A stretch of 64,000 nt of DNA from Erigeron canadensis (GCF_010389155.1 NC_057764.1:5084001-5148000), one strand, 5' to 3'. Shown: positions 45,957 to 58,489, counted from the first letter of the stretch. Notes: generated by a model not told the origin, from the letters alone. Numbers and translations: made by a program.

Positions 45957-46767
45957 GAGTTTACCAATTTTAGTAATAATAATCATTGTGCATGATAATT
46001 TTCGGATTAACATAGATTTGCTGTTAAACAATGGCCTGGATCTGTATTGAAGCATATCATCTCTAGACTATGGGTCTATCTTTATAGAAAGGTTAAAGTC
46101 AACCCCTTGATAATGAGCCCATAGTTGCATCATTTGCTGTTAGAACAGTTAAAAAGGCTACAGCAAAGCTAATGGTAGTCTGAACCAGGGGTGGAACCAC
46201 TTCCATGTTGCTGGCTAAATACAGACCCGCAGTCCCGTTTTAACGTCTGATTCATTTGACTTGACCTGCAGTTATGAAGCACCAGCTGCTAGGCATTTAG
46301 TCTTGTGTACAGAGGATTGATTCTCATTCTTGCTGAAGGATCTGCCAAAGCTACTGACGCGGAGTCAACTGAGGTGATAGTCGAATCTGCTTTGAAATCG
46401 GCCTTCTAAAAGGACCTGCAGGCCTGGTAACTCCGTAATGGTGCTAGATCACATCGGTGCTGCCTTTGTCATCAAGATTTGCGTTGTTAACTGAGCCCGT
46501 TACCCAATTGTCAATAGTATGTATCTGATGTTTCATATGGTTTTTATGTATTGGGAAATTCATCGCAGGCAACCTTCACTTTTCTGTTTTATTTCTGGTA
46601 GACTAAACTCGGGTAAGGATAAGTTGGTAAACGTGATTTGAGGCCTTGAGTATTTTCCAAATTAATGGAACATCTATTATTGGGTAAATTTGGATGTTTT
46701 GTATTTATGCAGCTCTGCCATTTTTTCCCCTGCTGGACATGTTTTGTAAGTTTCATGGAGTTTTCAT
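45957..46767. repeat. F-box 3' flank, continuation and second copy
   Basis: 45957-46030 continues the flank interrupted by E4 (compare 52880-52960). From about 46200 a second copy begins (GACCTGCAGTTATGAAGCACCA; GCTTTGAAATCGGCCTTCTAAAAGGA; GGTAACTCCGTAATGGTGCTAG), which matches 51430-51560 and 63630-63720. No coding sequence. Confidence 0.7.
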
Positions 46768-47203
46768 CGATGTTTTAAATACTGGTATTTTGGTTGTACC
46801 GGTCGGGTACCCGGTACCGGTATTAACGGTATACCGGTCGATACGTACCGATACGGTAATTTAATTTTTGTATTTTTATTTTTATAGAAATCTTACAAAA
46901 CTTGTTACAATTTAACGAAAATAGTCAAAATACAAGTATAATCAACTCAAAAATAATACCAAATAGGTATTTCATAACAAAATATAAGTTTTAAAGTTTA
47001 CAAATAACAAAACATAACATTAAAGTATCAAAAAATAATTTTAAAAAAAATTCAAAAAAAAAATTTCAAAATATCGGAAATACTGGAAATACCGGCCGGT
47101 ATTCAATCATGAAAATATCGGACAAAATACCGAGATAGTTGTACCGGAGTACCACCCGATATCCGGTAATACCGACCGGTACGTACCGGTATTTAAAACA
47201 TTG
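46768..47203. mobile_element. hAT-like MITE, 436 bp
   Basis: Terminal inverted repeats CRATGTTTTAAATACYGGTA at both ends, flanked by GTTTTCAT (46760-46767) and GTTTTGAT (47204-47211), an 8-bp duplication with one mismatch. The uninterrupted paralogue at 51813-51850 reads GGAGTTTTGATGA, supporting the insertion. The ends are rich in TACCGGTACGTACCGG-type words and largely self-complementary; the middle is AT-rich and non-coding. Confidence 0.75.
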
Positions 47204-48128
47204 GTTTTGATGAAAGGTGCAAGAGAAACACAAAATTAAATGCCATAAAAGGTATTTAAAGAGTACAATAAGGAACTGAGATGCTACTACTCACAGAAGG
47301 ATCATTCTAAATTTCTAATGATAATCAAACTAAAAAAAACACATATCCGGTAAGAGAGCTATATGTTGTTTCAAGATTACCTACTAGCATAGTGCTTGCG
47401 CTTTATTTCATCTAAAAGGTTTTATAATAATTTCTACGGTTTACTCATAAATAAATGAAAAAATTACTTAGATGGTCATATTCTATGATCTCTATCTTAT
47501 TTTGGATACCTACAAAATTAATAACCTATTTAGTCAAAAAAATCCTTACCATCTAACACAATTTGGTAAGATACAAAATCAACCAATCGAATAATTCTAA
47601 TTGTCTATGAGGCCACCACAATTTATACTAGACTTCTTCTCTTCTACAAATAATCTATTTCTCTTTTTTGTTACCTAGTATTTTGAAATCTTAGATTACA
47701 TTTGTATCACCCAAGAATTGAAGCATAATATTGAGATGTCATTTTTATCCGACTATCTTTTAAGATATTTTTATAATACTTTCAAATTATGATTACACTC
47801 ATCAACAATATCGAGAAGAATTATATTTAGCATCTAAACTTACTTCATCAAGAAATCATGCCTTTTTTTGAGACTATAATATCTGATGGGCCACTCTTTT
47901 CTTTCTTTAACTAAAACCCTATTGCATAAACATGTTGATTTGCTTTTTGTTATGAGGGTTGGTATATGGTATTGCCATCTCATAAACTTGAAGAATTGAG
48001 TTTTTGCAATCTACATGAACACAACACTCGATACGGTCACTTTATGCTATTTATGATCTTATGATACAATGATAAAAAACCAAATTAATAAAAAGCCACT
48101 ATGATCAATAACAGTTTATTCATGCAGA

Positions 48129-48350
48129 CAATACCCGGCCAGGAGATTAGTGAGAGACCATAAGATCTACACTTACTCTAAGGCCCTTCTCTGCTATGGA
48201 CTTGTGCATTATGCAGCTTGCCTTCATATCAAAAAGGATAAGAGACATCCAAAAGGTCAGACCTACATGAATTTGGTAACTAACTGGAAGCGCTTTATGC
48301 AAGAAAATGGTTTAACTGGAGATAAAAAAAATCAGCTTTCGGTGTTATGA
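48129..48350 (+). pseudogene. Unrecognised exon-like ORF fragment
   Basis: A splice-acceptor-like TTATTCATGCAG is followed by an open frame that includes RDHKIYTYSKALLCYGLVHY and continues to a stop at 48348-48350. Composition looks protein-like (Lys, Tyr, Trp; NWKRFMQENGL), unlike the AT-rich surroundings. I do not recognise the family. It lies about 270 bp before a Helitron-like 3' end, so a captured host exon is possible. It could also be chance. Confidence 0.25.
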
Positions 48351-48828
48351 AGACAGGTCCATCCCTGGGGAAATCGCCTGCTTACTATCATTCAAAAATT
48401 GAGTGTTTCTGATTTTTAAATACATCATCATAAAACCTTTCAATTCTCATAATGCCATAGCACAACTTCATGTCCTGTAACTTTTTTCTTGATTTCAATT
48501 ACCTAAGGCAACTATGAAAAATGATGATACATAATATTAGTTGCACATCCAATATCACAAATTCAGGACAAAAAACACATTGTATTACAAATAATATTGA
48601 AGATCAAAAATTCCAGGATGTGCGCGCATGGGTCTGCACCTAGTATAATCTAAAGTTGTAAAGAATCATCAAACTAAAATCAACATATAGTGCTTGCGAT
48701 TTATTTGTATATTAAAGGTTTTATAATACTTAGCATTCATATGACTAATGCTACATTAACAATATAGTTTCTCAAATTTTGGGTATAGAAAAATTAGTTA
48801 AACATCTCAATTTATACTACCTATATAA

Positions 48829-49333
48829 ACAAACTATCCCCCATTCAACTCTCTACTTTTGAATTACCTAATTTACCCTCTACATTTAAACTACCTCCAC
48901 ACACCTTATCCCTAAAATTCTGAGATTACCCTTAATAACAAAAACCCCACAATTACAAACCATATTGTTATAAAATCTCCATTAACTCTAAAATTATTGC
49001 TGAAGGTATTGCTACGAATAAAAAAAAATTTATAACTCACGAAATTACGAACCAGTTATGTCCTTTGTATATTCGTATTAAATTTTAATCTTCGACTATT
49101 TATTTTTTTCATTGCCTTGGTTTCCTCCCCTACAATTAAGTGGTTATTTTTCATGGTTAGTGTTTGCACTTCATTATTTTTTGCACCTAATCCGCGACTT
49201 ATTTTTAGAAATGATATATACGGTTAGATCCTGCATTGACGCATCTCATGAAAGTAAACTAAACGCTATAAATCGTTACGTTGTTTAAAGCGTATAAACC
49301 GTCGCCGCTGCAATGCGCGGGCACCACTTTAGT
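48829..49333 (+). mobile_element. Possible small non-autonomous Helitron
   Basis: Starts near CTATATAAACAAACTATCC and ends ...CCGTCGCCGCTGCAATGCGC-GGGCACCACTTTAGT, a GC-rich hairpin-type terminus about 10 bp before CTTTAGT (canonical ends are CTRR|T). No target duplication is expected. Neither the 5' TC nor the 3' CTAG is perfect, so this is tentative. Confidence 0.35.
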
Positions 49334-49451
49334 TTAAAAGAATCAAGGTTTCATAAACCCAACCCAATATGAATTTGATTTATCAGCCCAATAAATAATA
49401 CTCGTACATAACCTAACCGAAACCAAAAGCTATATATTCTCATAACGATCG

Positions 49452-51398
49452 ATGATGATGATGATGTGTAAACGCAGAATGATACCATCAGATGTCATTA
49501 CTCAAATTCTATATTGTCTCCCGTCCAAATCCATTGGCCGATTCAAGTGCGTCTCAAAGGGTTGGTTGGCTTTACTTACACAACCTGAATTCATCAAAAC
49601 CCATCAAAAAACCCTTAACCGTAATCACCACATCTTCCTTAACCGTAATCACCACATCTTCGGGAACTATGATACATTCACTTATTGTCCTTTTTTGTTT
49701 TCACACCCGTTTCATCATCATGACCCTTTTATATTATACCCAACTAAATTACCCATTGAATTAGCGTGTAATTCTCTTCCAACTTTCAGAGGTTCTTTGT
49801 TAGAATAAATACATATACTTATGTATTTACATATTTATATATATGGCCCTTATAATCATTTATCATTATAATGATCAATGACCTAATTACCCCTAAATAA
49901 TTAATAGGTAATTATTTGATGGACGTAATTACCATAACTTATTAATTAGGGTTTCCCCTTCGGTGTGCTTATATATAGAGATCATTAGGGGCCTAACACC
50001 ATAACATAAATCATCCTCTCTAAACTCTTGTGACCTTATCTCTGTCACCTAAACCCTATCATTAGCGGGAACCCGACCTTCAACCGTGTCATGTCGTCTT
50101 CCCTCTACGGCTTCTGGATGATCAGGTATACATCCCTAATTCATTATGTGTTAAGTTTATACAATAATTGATCAACATTCTTGTGATGGTCTTGTCTTAG
50201 TATCTTATGATAATGATTATTTCCATACACTCGTGGTTTTAAACCCAACTACTATGAAATCTGTGCAATTGCCGCAATTTGGTGGTTACTATCCTGATCC
50301 AAGGAATCAGGAGTCTGTACAAATTGAATGCACACATGGATTTGGTTATGATTCAGTTACCGATGATTACAAGGTTATTACCCTCACTTACTTTAGATAT
50401 TATGTACGTGACCATAATTTTGGACCAGATCGTGTTACTAGTACTACCCTGCATTTGTCTATTTATAATAGCCTTAAAAGTAATATTTGGAGGCGGCGAA
50501 TCATCGATAGTCCTAATTATGACTTTGGATTTTCACGTGTGCCTGTTTATGTTAATGGGTTTCTTCATTGGTTTCGTTGGAAGATAGATGCGGATCATAC
50601 ACAGGACGTAATTGTTGCTTTTAGTTTTAGCGATGAGAGTTTTAGTAATGTTCCATCACCTAATTTATGTAATGGTAACAAAACATGTCTCAAAGTTTCG
50701 ATTTTGTTGTCCTTAGTGGAAAGCTTGCCATTTATGTGCAGTTCTATTCTAAATGGTCGCGTGGAAATTTTGAGGTTTGGTTGATGAATGAGTATGGTGT
50801 TAAAGAATCTTGGACTAAGATTCCACTTGATGTATTTGATGTTGATTTTCGCTTGGTAAAATACACGGTTTTTGATGATGATGGCAAAATTCGTGTGGTT
50901 ATCAAAGGTCAAATACTGACATATGATTATGAGAATATGAGTTTTACTAGTAATTATGTTTTAAGTTGGAATTTTGGGGTTTTTGGTAGTTATGTTGAAA
51001 GTCTTGTTTCACCAAAACCAAAGGATAGAACCGATTCAAAAGAAATCATTTATAGCTCAACAAAAAGACAAATTGTTGGCTCAAAAGCTAGGAAAGTTGC
51101 ATTACGGTTTGCTAAGATTTTGAATGATAGGAAGGCAAGCGTAAGAAAGAAACGCGTGGAAGGAAAGGCCATAGTGAAAAATAAAAGAAAAAAGGTCCAA
51201 AAGTCCAAAAAATATACCTTAGTAGTAGAGAAAGACGACCTCACCAACGACGATGTTTCTACCGATAATTCCTCTACAGGAAATAAAGGAAGTGGCAAAG
51301 ATTTTGAGATTTGGAAAATTCTAAGTGGGTCTTTTGCAAATCATTTGGACCGAGAACCAATCCATCAATGTAATATTACGTTTCAAGACTTCTCATAG
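49452..51398 (+). pseudogene. F-box gene (FBA-type), broken by solo LTR and frameshift
   Basis: ATG run at 49452. The F-box is IPSDVITQILYCLPSKSIGR...FKCVSKGWLAL (codons 11-45), which would bind SKP1 in an SCF ubiquitin ligase. A His-rich linker leads to RGS at 49797, where a 380-bp solo LTR interrupts. After removing one TTCTT copy the frame resumes with CDGLVLVSYDN, typical of the F-box-associated domain (VLNPTTMKSVQLP, GFGYDSVTDDYKVI, FLHWFRW). A 1-nt shift near 50690 moves to the next frame (FDFVVLSGKLAIYVQ...YENMSFTSNYVLS). The C-terminus is an unusual ~130-residue Lys-rich tail ending at 51398. Related fragments at 30389 and 53583 show it belonged to a tandem cluster. Confidence 0.85.
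49798..50177 (+). mobile_element. 380-bp solo LTR inside the F-box gene
   Basis: TGTTAGAATAAAT...TTGATCAACA with perfect TTCTT duplications (49793-49797 and 50178-50182). TG...CA ends, TATATATAGAG at about 49970 and no primer site or polypurine tract adjoining mark a solo LTR, probably copia. The orientation is tentative, judged from the TATA-like run. Excision restores the gene's frame exactly. Confidence 0.88.
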
Positions 51399-53582
51399 GA
51401 TATAAACCAATAAAAGTGCTATACAACCATACAGTGATTCTTGAATTAGCTTTGAAATCGGCTACTGAGAAAGGACTATGCATGCCTGGTAACTCCATGG
51501 TGGTGCTACATCCCATTGGTGTTGCCTCCGTAATCTAGATTTGCGTTGGTACCTCAGCCATATATCTTGAGATTTCATATGCATGGGTTTGATTACCTAT
51601 GTATTGAGATTCACTTTTTTATTTTGTTCCCTTCTACTATACTTTTGTAAGAATATGTTGGTAAACTTTATTTGAGGCCTTTAGCAATCTCTGTTTTCAG
51701 TTTTATATATAAAATAAATAGAACATCTCTCTTTCAATTTCAGGACTCTGTGTTTGTGCAGCTCTGCAGGTTTTTTTTATTCCTTCTCTACAGTTTTTGT
51801 AACTTTCATGGAGTTTTGATGAACTCATTACACATTGGTGCAAGAGAAACACAAAATGAGACTTGAAACAAATGGACTTATATTGACTTTTTATCAGTGC
51901 AAATAAAATGTGCTACACAATACCAATAATAATGCCAAAACTCTTTTCCTTTTCATCAGTTTGCCTTTAATTGTCAATTTGTTTGAGCTAAAAGAAATGA
52001 CCAGTTGACTTAAAAGCTTTAAGCATTGGCAATGCCCTCTTGTGTGCAAATGCGACATTGGGACCATGACCCTAACGGTTCTGTCATGTGACCCAAGATC
52101 TGGGACGGTAAGATGTGAGATAAATGTGTTACTTGGATGGGATCGATACACAAAGAATATACACTTAATGTCAAAGGTATGGATTTTCTTGCAATTTTTT
52201 TCATGAACCACAACCACTTGCACTCATTACTGCCGTGTTGGGAATCATGACATCAGTAAAGATGGTATAACGTGAAATTGGAATGAGATCACAAACTTTG
52301 AACCTTTGGTACAGGTGGAATGGGTTGGGTGACCCAAAACAACTCTTCATGAAATCAATAGTTTAGGAGGTTTTTGGCATTATAACTACAATGTAAACGA
52401 CTTGCGCAACATGTTTTTTGACCCTTTGGCAAAACAACTCTTCATTAAGGAAGTTAGATAATCAAATTAAGATATTTATATTGTGACATACTTGTACTCA
52501 TAATTACATTAGTTCTATCATTCTTATCATTTGAGAATTAAATAAAAAATCACCAACATGAATGATCACATTGGGTCACTAGACCAAATAGAATAACGTT
52601 TTTGTTAAAGGAATGTGAATCATTTCGATCTTCATTGATGATTTATGTTACGGGTTTTATTTAAAGAAGAATTTAAATAGCGTAATCCGTATTTCTTATA
52701 AGAGTAATACACTCATACTTGATAACTTCCACGTGGGTAACTGAACAAAGAGGACCAGGAGTATACTACCATTTCCATCAATTTTTCACTCAGGAACCTT
52801 TCAATAACTAGATTTTCCTGATCTAAAGTCATCGGAAATAAACTCGAGATCATGTCTACTCTAGATTCTGGACGAATAGCAATGAGTTTATTGTAATTTT
52901 AGTAATAACTTTAGTAATTATTAAATGTCAGATTAACATGGATTTGGTAACTCTAAGCAGAAAAATGTCGTATTCTTTTGGGCAAAAATCTGTCTGTTGC
53001 CACATATATACCAACAAATTAATGGACATTTAACGTATTAGGTATTGAGTTACTTTATTGCAAAGTTGCAAACTGTCTTAGAGACACATTCTCTTCTGTT
53101 GATACGGTGTGTAGGTTGAGAACAAAGGAGTATAGTAGTCAATTTTGATGAAATCTTGCGTGAGACAAGATTTATTCATGGAAGCAAAAATTGATGATTT
53201 AAAATGCAATCTGGCTGTTGTGGTGACAACCTCACATATGTAATTATGCAAGTAAAAAGAAAATAAGTACCCAATACTGTTTTTTACAGGTTTTGATCCT
53301 AATACCTTAACGGTGTATAAGAAGGTTAAAATGTTGACAGCTTTACCCCTACCACGACAGTATAGAAAGACTACTTCTAAATTTATATAAGATAGAAAAG
53401 AACCTTCAGCCTTATAAAACATGACAATAAAAGTTTTTACTTTTATCTCTAAAGGCAAATGTATAATCATTTATTTGATAGCCTCACATATGTTTGACTA
53501 GATAATCAACTTAATAAAGATTCACTGATTGTTAAAACTAATTTTACATGTGTCATAATAAAGTTATAAATGTTGCTATGCA
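51399..53582. repeat. F-box 3' flank, copy B
   Basis: Non-coding reference copy of the duplicated flank: 51430-51560 (GCTTTGAAATCGG...GATTTGCGTTGG), 51800-51860 (CATGGAGTTTTGATGAACTC...GTGCAAGAGAAACAC), 51897-52010, 52490-52520 and 52735-52890. Parts recur at 30780-31674, 45957-46760, 47204-47250, 54280-54470 and 63060-64000. The ORFs on the minus strand here (e.g. 53078-53470) have no recognisable domain. Confidence 0.65.
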
Positions 53583-53670
53583 TTGTATTCACACCCGTTT
53601 CATCATCATAACCCATATATATTAAATCCAACTAAATTACCTATTGAATTTACGAATGATCCAACTTTCA
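53583..53670 (+). pseudogene. F-box gene fragment, copy C
   Basis: CACACCCGTTTCATCATCAT through CCAACTAAATTACC-ATTGAATT matches 49700-49770 of the F-box gene (the PFHHH...PTKLPIE region) before a copia LTR interrupts it at 53671. Confidence 0.75.
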
Positions 53671-54238
53671 TGATGAAGTTACTACTTCAACCTCCCACGT
53701 CAAAAGTGGCTGAAGTGTTAGTGACTTGGTTTTACCCACGTATCAGAGGATCCCTATTATCATGTTTATTTTATGCATTATTTATGTTTTGAATAAGTAT
53801 TTTAGTTAGTGAAGTAGTAGGCCTTTTTTTAAGGATAGGTAGTTACATTATCTTATTATAAATAGGCACTCTGTATTACGTTTTTTCAATTAAGCAATAA
53901 AATCATAAAAAAATTCAGCCATTACTTCATTCCTTCAAACTATAACTTTTATTAGTTGCAAGTTCTAAACTATCAGTGGTATCAGAGCCATGTTTTTATT
54001 CTTGCAATCACTCACATTTTAACAAATTAAAAGCAATAAAAACCTTACAATGGCTGAGCCTTCAAGTGCAATTCAAACTCAACCCACCCCAATTCCTATT
54101 TTCAAAGGAGAGGGGTACGAATACTGGAACATTAGGATGAAAACCATCATTCGTTCTCGTGACCTATGGGACCTGGTTGAAACTGGGGTAAACCTAGCCG
54201 ACAGAGATCAAACCTGGTTGAATACTGGAACATTAGGA
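53671..54238 (+). mobile_element. Copia 5' fragment: LTR, primer site and gag start
   Basis: A 305-bp LTR with TGATGAAG...AACTATCA ends (53671-53975), a TATA-like TTATAAATAGG near 53855, primer site TGGTATCAGAGCC (53977-53989), then a gag ATG at 54050 (MAEPSSAIQTQPTPIPIFKG, YEYWNIRMKTIIRSRDLWDL), a typical copia Gag N-terminus. It stops at a repeat of GAATACTGGAACATTAGGA (54118-54136 and again 54219-54237), after which F-box flank resumes. The rest of the element is missing. Confidence 0.75.
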
Positions 54239-54470
54239 GGCTTTTGGTATGAAACTTACACTTGCGACTTGCCACTTGCAACTCGTTTGACCCTTCAGAG
54301 ATAATACTTAACCCATTTTGACCTGTTAAATGGTTCAAAAATTTTCATATCTAGGCCTCATGAATGTAGAAAAATGTTTTCAGTTATAATTTTCAATAAG
54401 TGGAACATCCTTTTTTGGGTAAAATTTCAGCAATCTTTGTTTTCGGTTTAAATTTTAAACAAATTTTCAA
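54239..54470. repeat. F-box 3' flank, copy C
   Basis: AGAGATAATACTTAACC and ...CAGCAATCTTTGTTTTCGGTTT match 31180-31230 and 51680-51705. It runs into the left end of E5. Confidence 0.55.
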
Positions 54471-54698
54471 TAAGAAGAATGTGTTATTTAGTTCTTTTGT
54501 GATGATTGTTACAAGGAACAGACGCCTCTATTTATATTATGAACCAATGCTATAATTAAGGAAACTAAATCAACGAAATTAAATTTGTGCCGATCCTGTT
54601 CTTGATATGAGTTGATCACTTTCTTCCTGCCAAAGTTAAGATCTTTGTATTCAAGGAAATGATGATCTTTTTTTGATCCTGAAATCTTATTTCTAACA
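54471..54698 (-). repeat. E5 3' LTR, end-truncated
   Basis: Matches the right LTR from AAGAAGAATGTGTTATTTAG to TTCTAACA. The first ~20 bp of the right copy (TGTTATAGTAAATAGAATAA) are replaced by unrelated AT-rich flank. Confidence 0.82.
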
Positions 54699-57600
54699 CT
54701 CCCTTTCAAGTTGAATAGTGGGATCACCAAAATTCAACTTGTTAAGACACTTATGGAATATAGCAGTACCTACTGCTTTAGTTAGAATATCTGCAAGCTG
54801 GTTTTCAGACTTAACAAATGGTAACTTAATAATTCCATTTTCAAGTTTTTGTTTGATGAAATGTCGGTCTACCTTCACATGTTTAGTCCTGTCATGTTGC
54901 ACTGGATTTTCTGAGATTTGAATGGCTGATTCATTGTCACTCATAATCTGAATGCTTTCTTTTGGAGCGAACCCTAGTTCTGTCACAAGTTTCTTCAGCC
55001 ATAAAACTTCTGCTAATCCTTTAGCTATTCCCCGAAACTCAGCTTCAGCACTTGATAAGGAAACAACTTTCTGTTTTTTACTCTTCCATGTAACCAGATT
55101 ACCTCCTAACAGAGAGAAATATCCCGAAGTCGACCTTCTATTCCCTTTATCTCCAGCCCAGTCTGCATCTGTATATATTTGAATATTTAGATGATTGCTT
55201 ACTTTAAACAAAACTCCATGACCTGTAGTTCCTTTAAGATATCTGATAATCCTTAAAGCTGCATCCATATGTTCCTTTTGAGGCTGGTGCATGAACTGGC
55301 TTACTACTCCAACAGCATAGGCTATATCTGGACAAGTATGAGCCAAATAGATTAGCTTCCCTATTATTCGTTGGTATCTGTCTCTATTAGCGTGTTCAAC
55401 ATCCGTCTGTATAAATAACTTTTGATTGACAATCATGGGTGTATCTGCTGGTTTACAGTCAATCATTCCGGTCTCTGCTAGAAAATCTAATATATACTTC
55501 TTCTGGCAAATGAATATCCCTTGGTCTGACCTTAGTACTTCAATTCCAAGAAAATACTTTAGGTTTCCCAAGTCCTTCATTTCAAATTCTGCATATAAAT
55601 TCTTTTTGAGTTCTTTGATTTCATTTTCATCATTTCCAGTAATAATCATGTCATCGACATAAATTATTAAGCATGTTATACGATTTTCTTTATTACTGAG
55701 GAACAAGGTATGATCAGAATTACTTTGTTTGGACCCATATTTCTTCATTGCCAGTGTGAACCTGCCAAACCATGCTCTAGGTGATTGTTTCAGCCCATAC
55801 AATGATTTCTTTAACTTGTAGACTTCTCCAGGTTTGAAATTCTAAGAAAAACCAGGTGGAGGATCCATATACACTTCCTCTTTTAATTCTCCATGTAAGA
55901 AAGCATTTTTAACATCAAATTGGTGAACAGGCCAACCTTGATTTGCTGCTACTGAGAACAAGACTCTTATTGTATCTATCTTTGCAACGGGAGATAACGT
56001 TTCTGAGTAATCAGTTCCATAAGTTTGAGTGTATCCTTTGGCAACCAATCGAGCTTTATATCTTTCCACTGCACCATCTGGTTTAAATTTCACTGTATAG
56101 ATCCACCGGCATCCCACAGGTTTCTTTCCATCTGGCAAAGGACATTTATCCCATGTTTCATTTTTTACCAGTGCATTCATCTCCACATTCATAGCATCTT
56201 TCCATTTTGGCAATTTCAAGACTTGATCTACATTTGATGGGATTTCTTCTGAATATAAACTTGCCACAAATGCTTTGGCTTCTTCAGGGAGATTTCCAAT
56301 TGCCATATTTGCCATAGGATATCTAGGTCTTCTGGAGGTTTTCTCTGGGGAATACCGTTTTGCAGGGATTCCTCTGGTTGATCTTGGGGGAAGTACATAT
56401 GTTTCAGGTACTGTAACGACCGGTTCAGCTTGTTCGACCTGTGCTTCACTGTTCTACACATTTGTTTCTGTGGAATCTAGGACAATATTTTCAGGAGCAG
56501 GTTCGGGTAAAGAATTACATACCTCAGATACCAGGTTCGGACTCTCATTTTCGGTGACACTGATGTTTTGAGGAGACTGTAGTTCTTCATCAACAGTGGT
56601 ACTAGAACTCTGAGGTATTGAGGAATTCCCCAGCCAACTCAGTGTGTCATAGTGTTCCTCCCCGTGACCACTATGTGACTGGGAGTAAAAATACTTAGTT
56701 TCCAGAAAATCACAGTTCATTGTGATGAACATGCGACGAGTTTTTGGATTATAACACCTATAACCCTTCTAAGTAACACCATATCCCACAAAGACACACT
56801 TTTCCGCACACGGATCAAGTTTATCACGATATGATTTCGGAATATGGAAAAATACAGTACATCCAAACACCTTTGGCGAGAGGGTAAGGGCAGATGGAAT
56901 TGTATGGTATTCAGTTAGAGTTTTAAGAGGTGTTTTCATTTGAAGGGTTTTTGTTGGAAGTCGATTAATTAGGTAAGTAGAGGTAGCTAAGGCTTCTGGC
57001 CAATAATGTTTTGGAACATGAGACCCAAGTATTAGAGCTCTAGTCATTTCTAGTAAAAGCCTATTCTTCCGTTCAGCAACACCATTTTGTTCACGGGTAT
57101 GAGGACATGTGTTTGATGTACTATTCCCTTGGATTGAAAAAATAGGTTCAATTGTGAATTTACATATTCTCCACCATTATCTGATCTCACAACTTTTATA
57201 GATTGTTGAAATTGGGTTTGGATCATGGTATAAAAAACAATGAACCTATCATAAACTTCAGCTTTATTTTTTAAAAAATAAATCCAAGTCATTCGAGTAC
57301 AATCATCAACAAATATAACATAATATCGAAAATCTTGACCCCCAAGAACCGGGGCAAGACCCCACACATCGGAATGAACTAATGAAAAAGGAACTTGAGC
57401 TCTAGTATTATTTGGTTTATAGGTTTGTCTATGGCTTTTAGCTAGCATGCATGTTTCACAGGAAATTGATTTATTTAATGGAAAAAGTTTAGGAAACAAA
57501 GTATGTAAATAACTAACTGAAGGGTGCCCCAGTCTCCTGTGCCATAACCAAGCTTCTCTTTCATTTGTGTCATGAGCCAGCATCACATTTCCACTTGAAA

Positions 57601-58225
57601 TAACTTCATCAACATAGTACAGTCCATCTCTTTCAGTGTCATGCCCAATGATCCGTCTCGTCCAGATATCCTGTAAAAGACAAAATTTTGGATGCATAAG
57701 AACTGAACAACTTAGTTCTTTTGTCACATGACTTATTGACAAAAGTTTGTGTGACAAGGTAGGAACATAGAGACAATTAGACAACTGAATGTCTGTGGAA
57801 ATTTTAATTGTCCCACCGGTTTTTAAATCCATTTTTCCTTTATTTGCGGCTTCGATATGGGTTTTTCGGGGTTTCAATGTTTTTATAAAGTCTGACAACT
57901 CGTAAGTCATCGTATCCTTCGCGCCGCAATCAAAGATCCATGACCCATTGGAATCGTTACAACTGTTTTGGGCCATGTACACTTTTCCTTTTATATTTGG
58001 GCTTTTTGAAGAAATAAGCCCATTAAGTGGGACGGTTTTAAAAGGAGGCTCAAGACAAACATATGGATCGGTTTTATTTGTAGCCGATACACACTCATTT
58101 TTAACTTCCCTAAATTTAGAAAAAGAAACAAAATTATTTTTAAGGAAATTAGGGTTTTTGCTTCCCCCTTTTTTCCTTTCTACTTGCCACCACCGAGAAT
58201 TCTTCTTCCCCAACATCTCCGGCCC
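54693..58225 (-). pseudogene. E5 pol (protease to RNase H), broken
   Basis: Read on the minus strand from 58225, just inside E6's insertion point: protease WIFDCGAKDTM (Ser of DSG changed to Cys), GAG-pre-integrase WHRRLGHPSVSYL, CETCMLAKSHR, integrase core (HSDVWG, RSDNGGEYVNS), RT ([52 protein letters not shown]), RNase H (TDADWAGD, SSAEAEFRG, DRTKHVKVDRHFI), ending at 54693. Damage: a frameshift near 57050, and TAG stops ending at 56769, 56454 and 55842. The apparent start at 58249 lies in E6's LTR and is not the native start. Confidence 0.88.
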
Positions 58226-58489
58226 TGTAAACGAGAAATTTAAGCTCAATTGGTGCTCTAATGGTGAAATTAAGGTTAGTGTGTGAAAAAGTGTTTGTGT
58301 GTGTATGGAGGTTGAAGATGGAGATGGAGAGAGAATAATTAGAGTGAAATGGAATGATTAGGATAAATGTGGGAAAAAGCCTACAATTAATGTGTGGAAG
58401 GGGGCTATTTATATCATAAATCTAAGTTTCACTAATGCCCCTTCCACCTCTAAAACATTTACATTTTAACACCATTTTTAGTTCTGACA
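58226..58489 (-). repeat. E6 3' LTR
   Basis: 264 bp on the left of the plus-strand map; a polypurine tract follows on the right, showing minus orientation. Confidence 0.88.

Larger units (their letters stand above)
47212..49451. other. AT-rich intergenic stretch with Helitron-like fragments
   Basis: Mostly unrecognised. Two places look like Helitron 3' ends: GATGTGCGCGCATGGG...CACCTAGT (about 48616-48644) and GCTGCAATGCGCGGGCACCACTTTAGT (49307-49333). A CTATATAAACAAACTATCCCCC-like start is at about 48829. The one possible gene piece is listed separately. Confidence 0.35.

Noticed and set aside
54050..54304. Stand-alone 84-residue gene
   Set aside because: Only the first ~60 residues are copia Gag; the rest is translated F-box flank after the breakpoint at about 54238.
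58226..58249. ATG at 58249 as the start of E5 protease-integrase
   Set aside because: It lies in E6's LTR; the native frame comes from gag at 61549 across the insertion.
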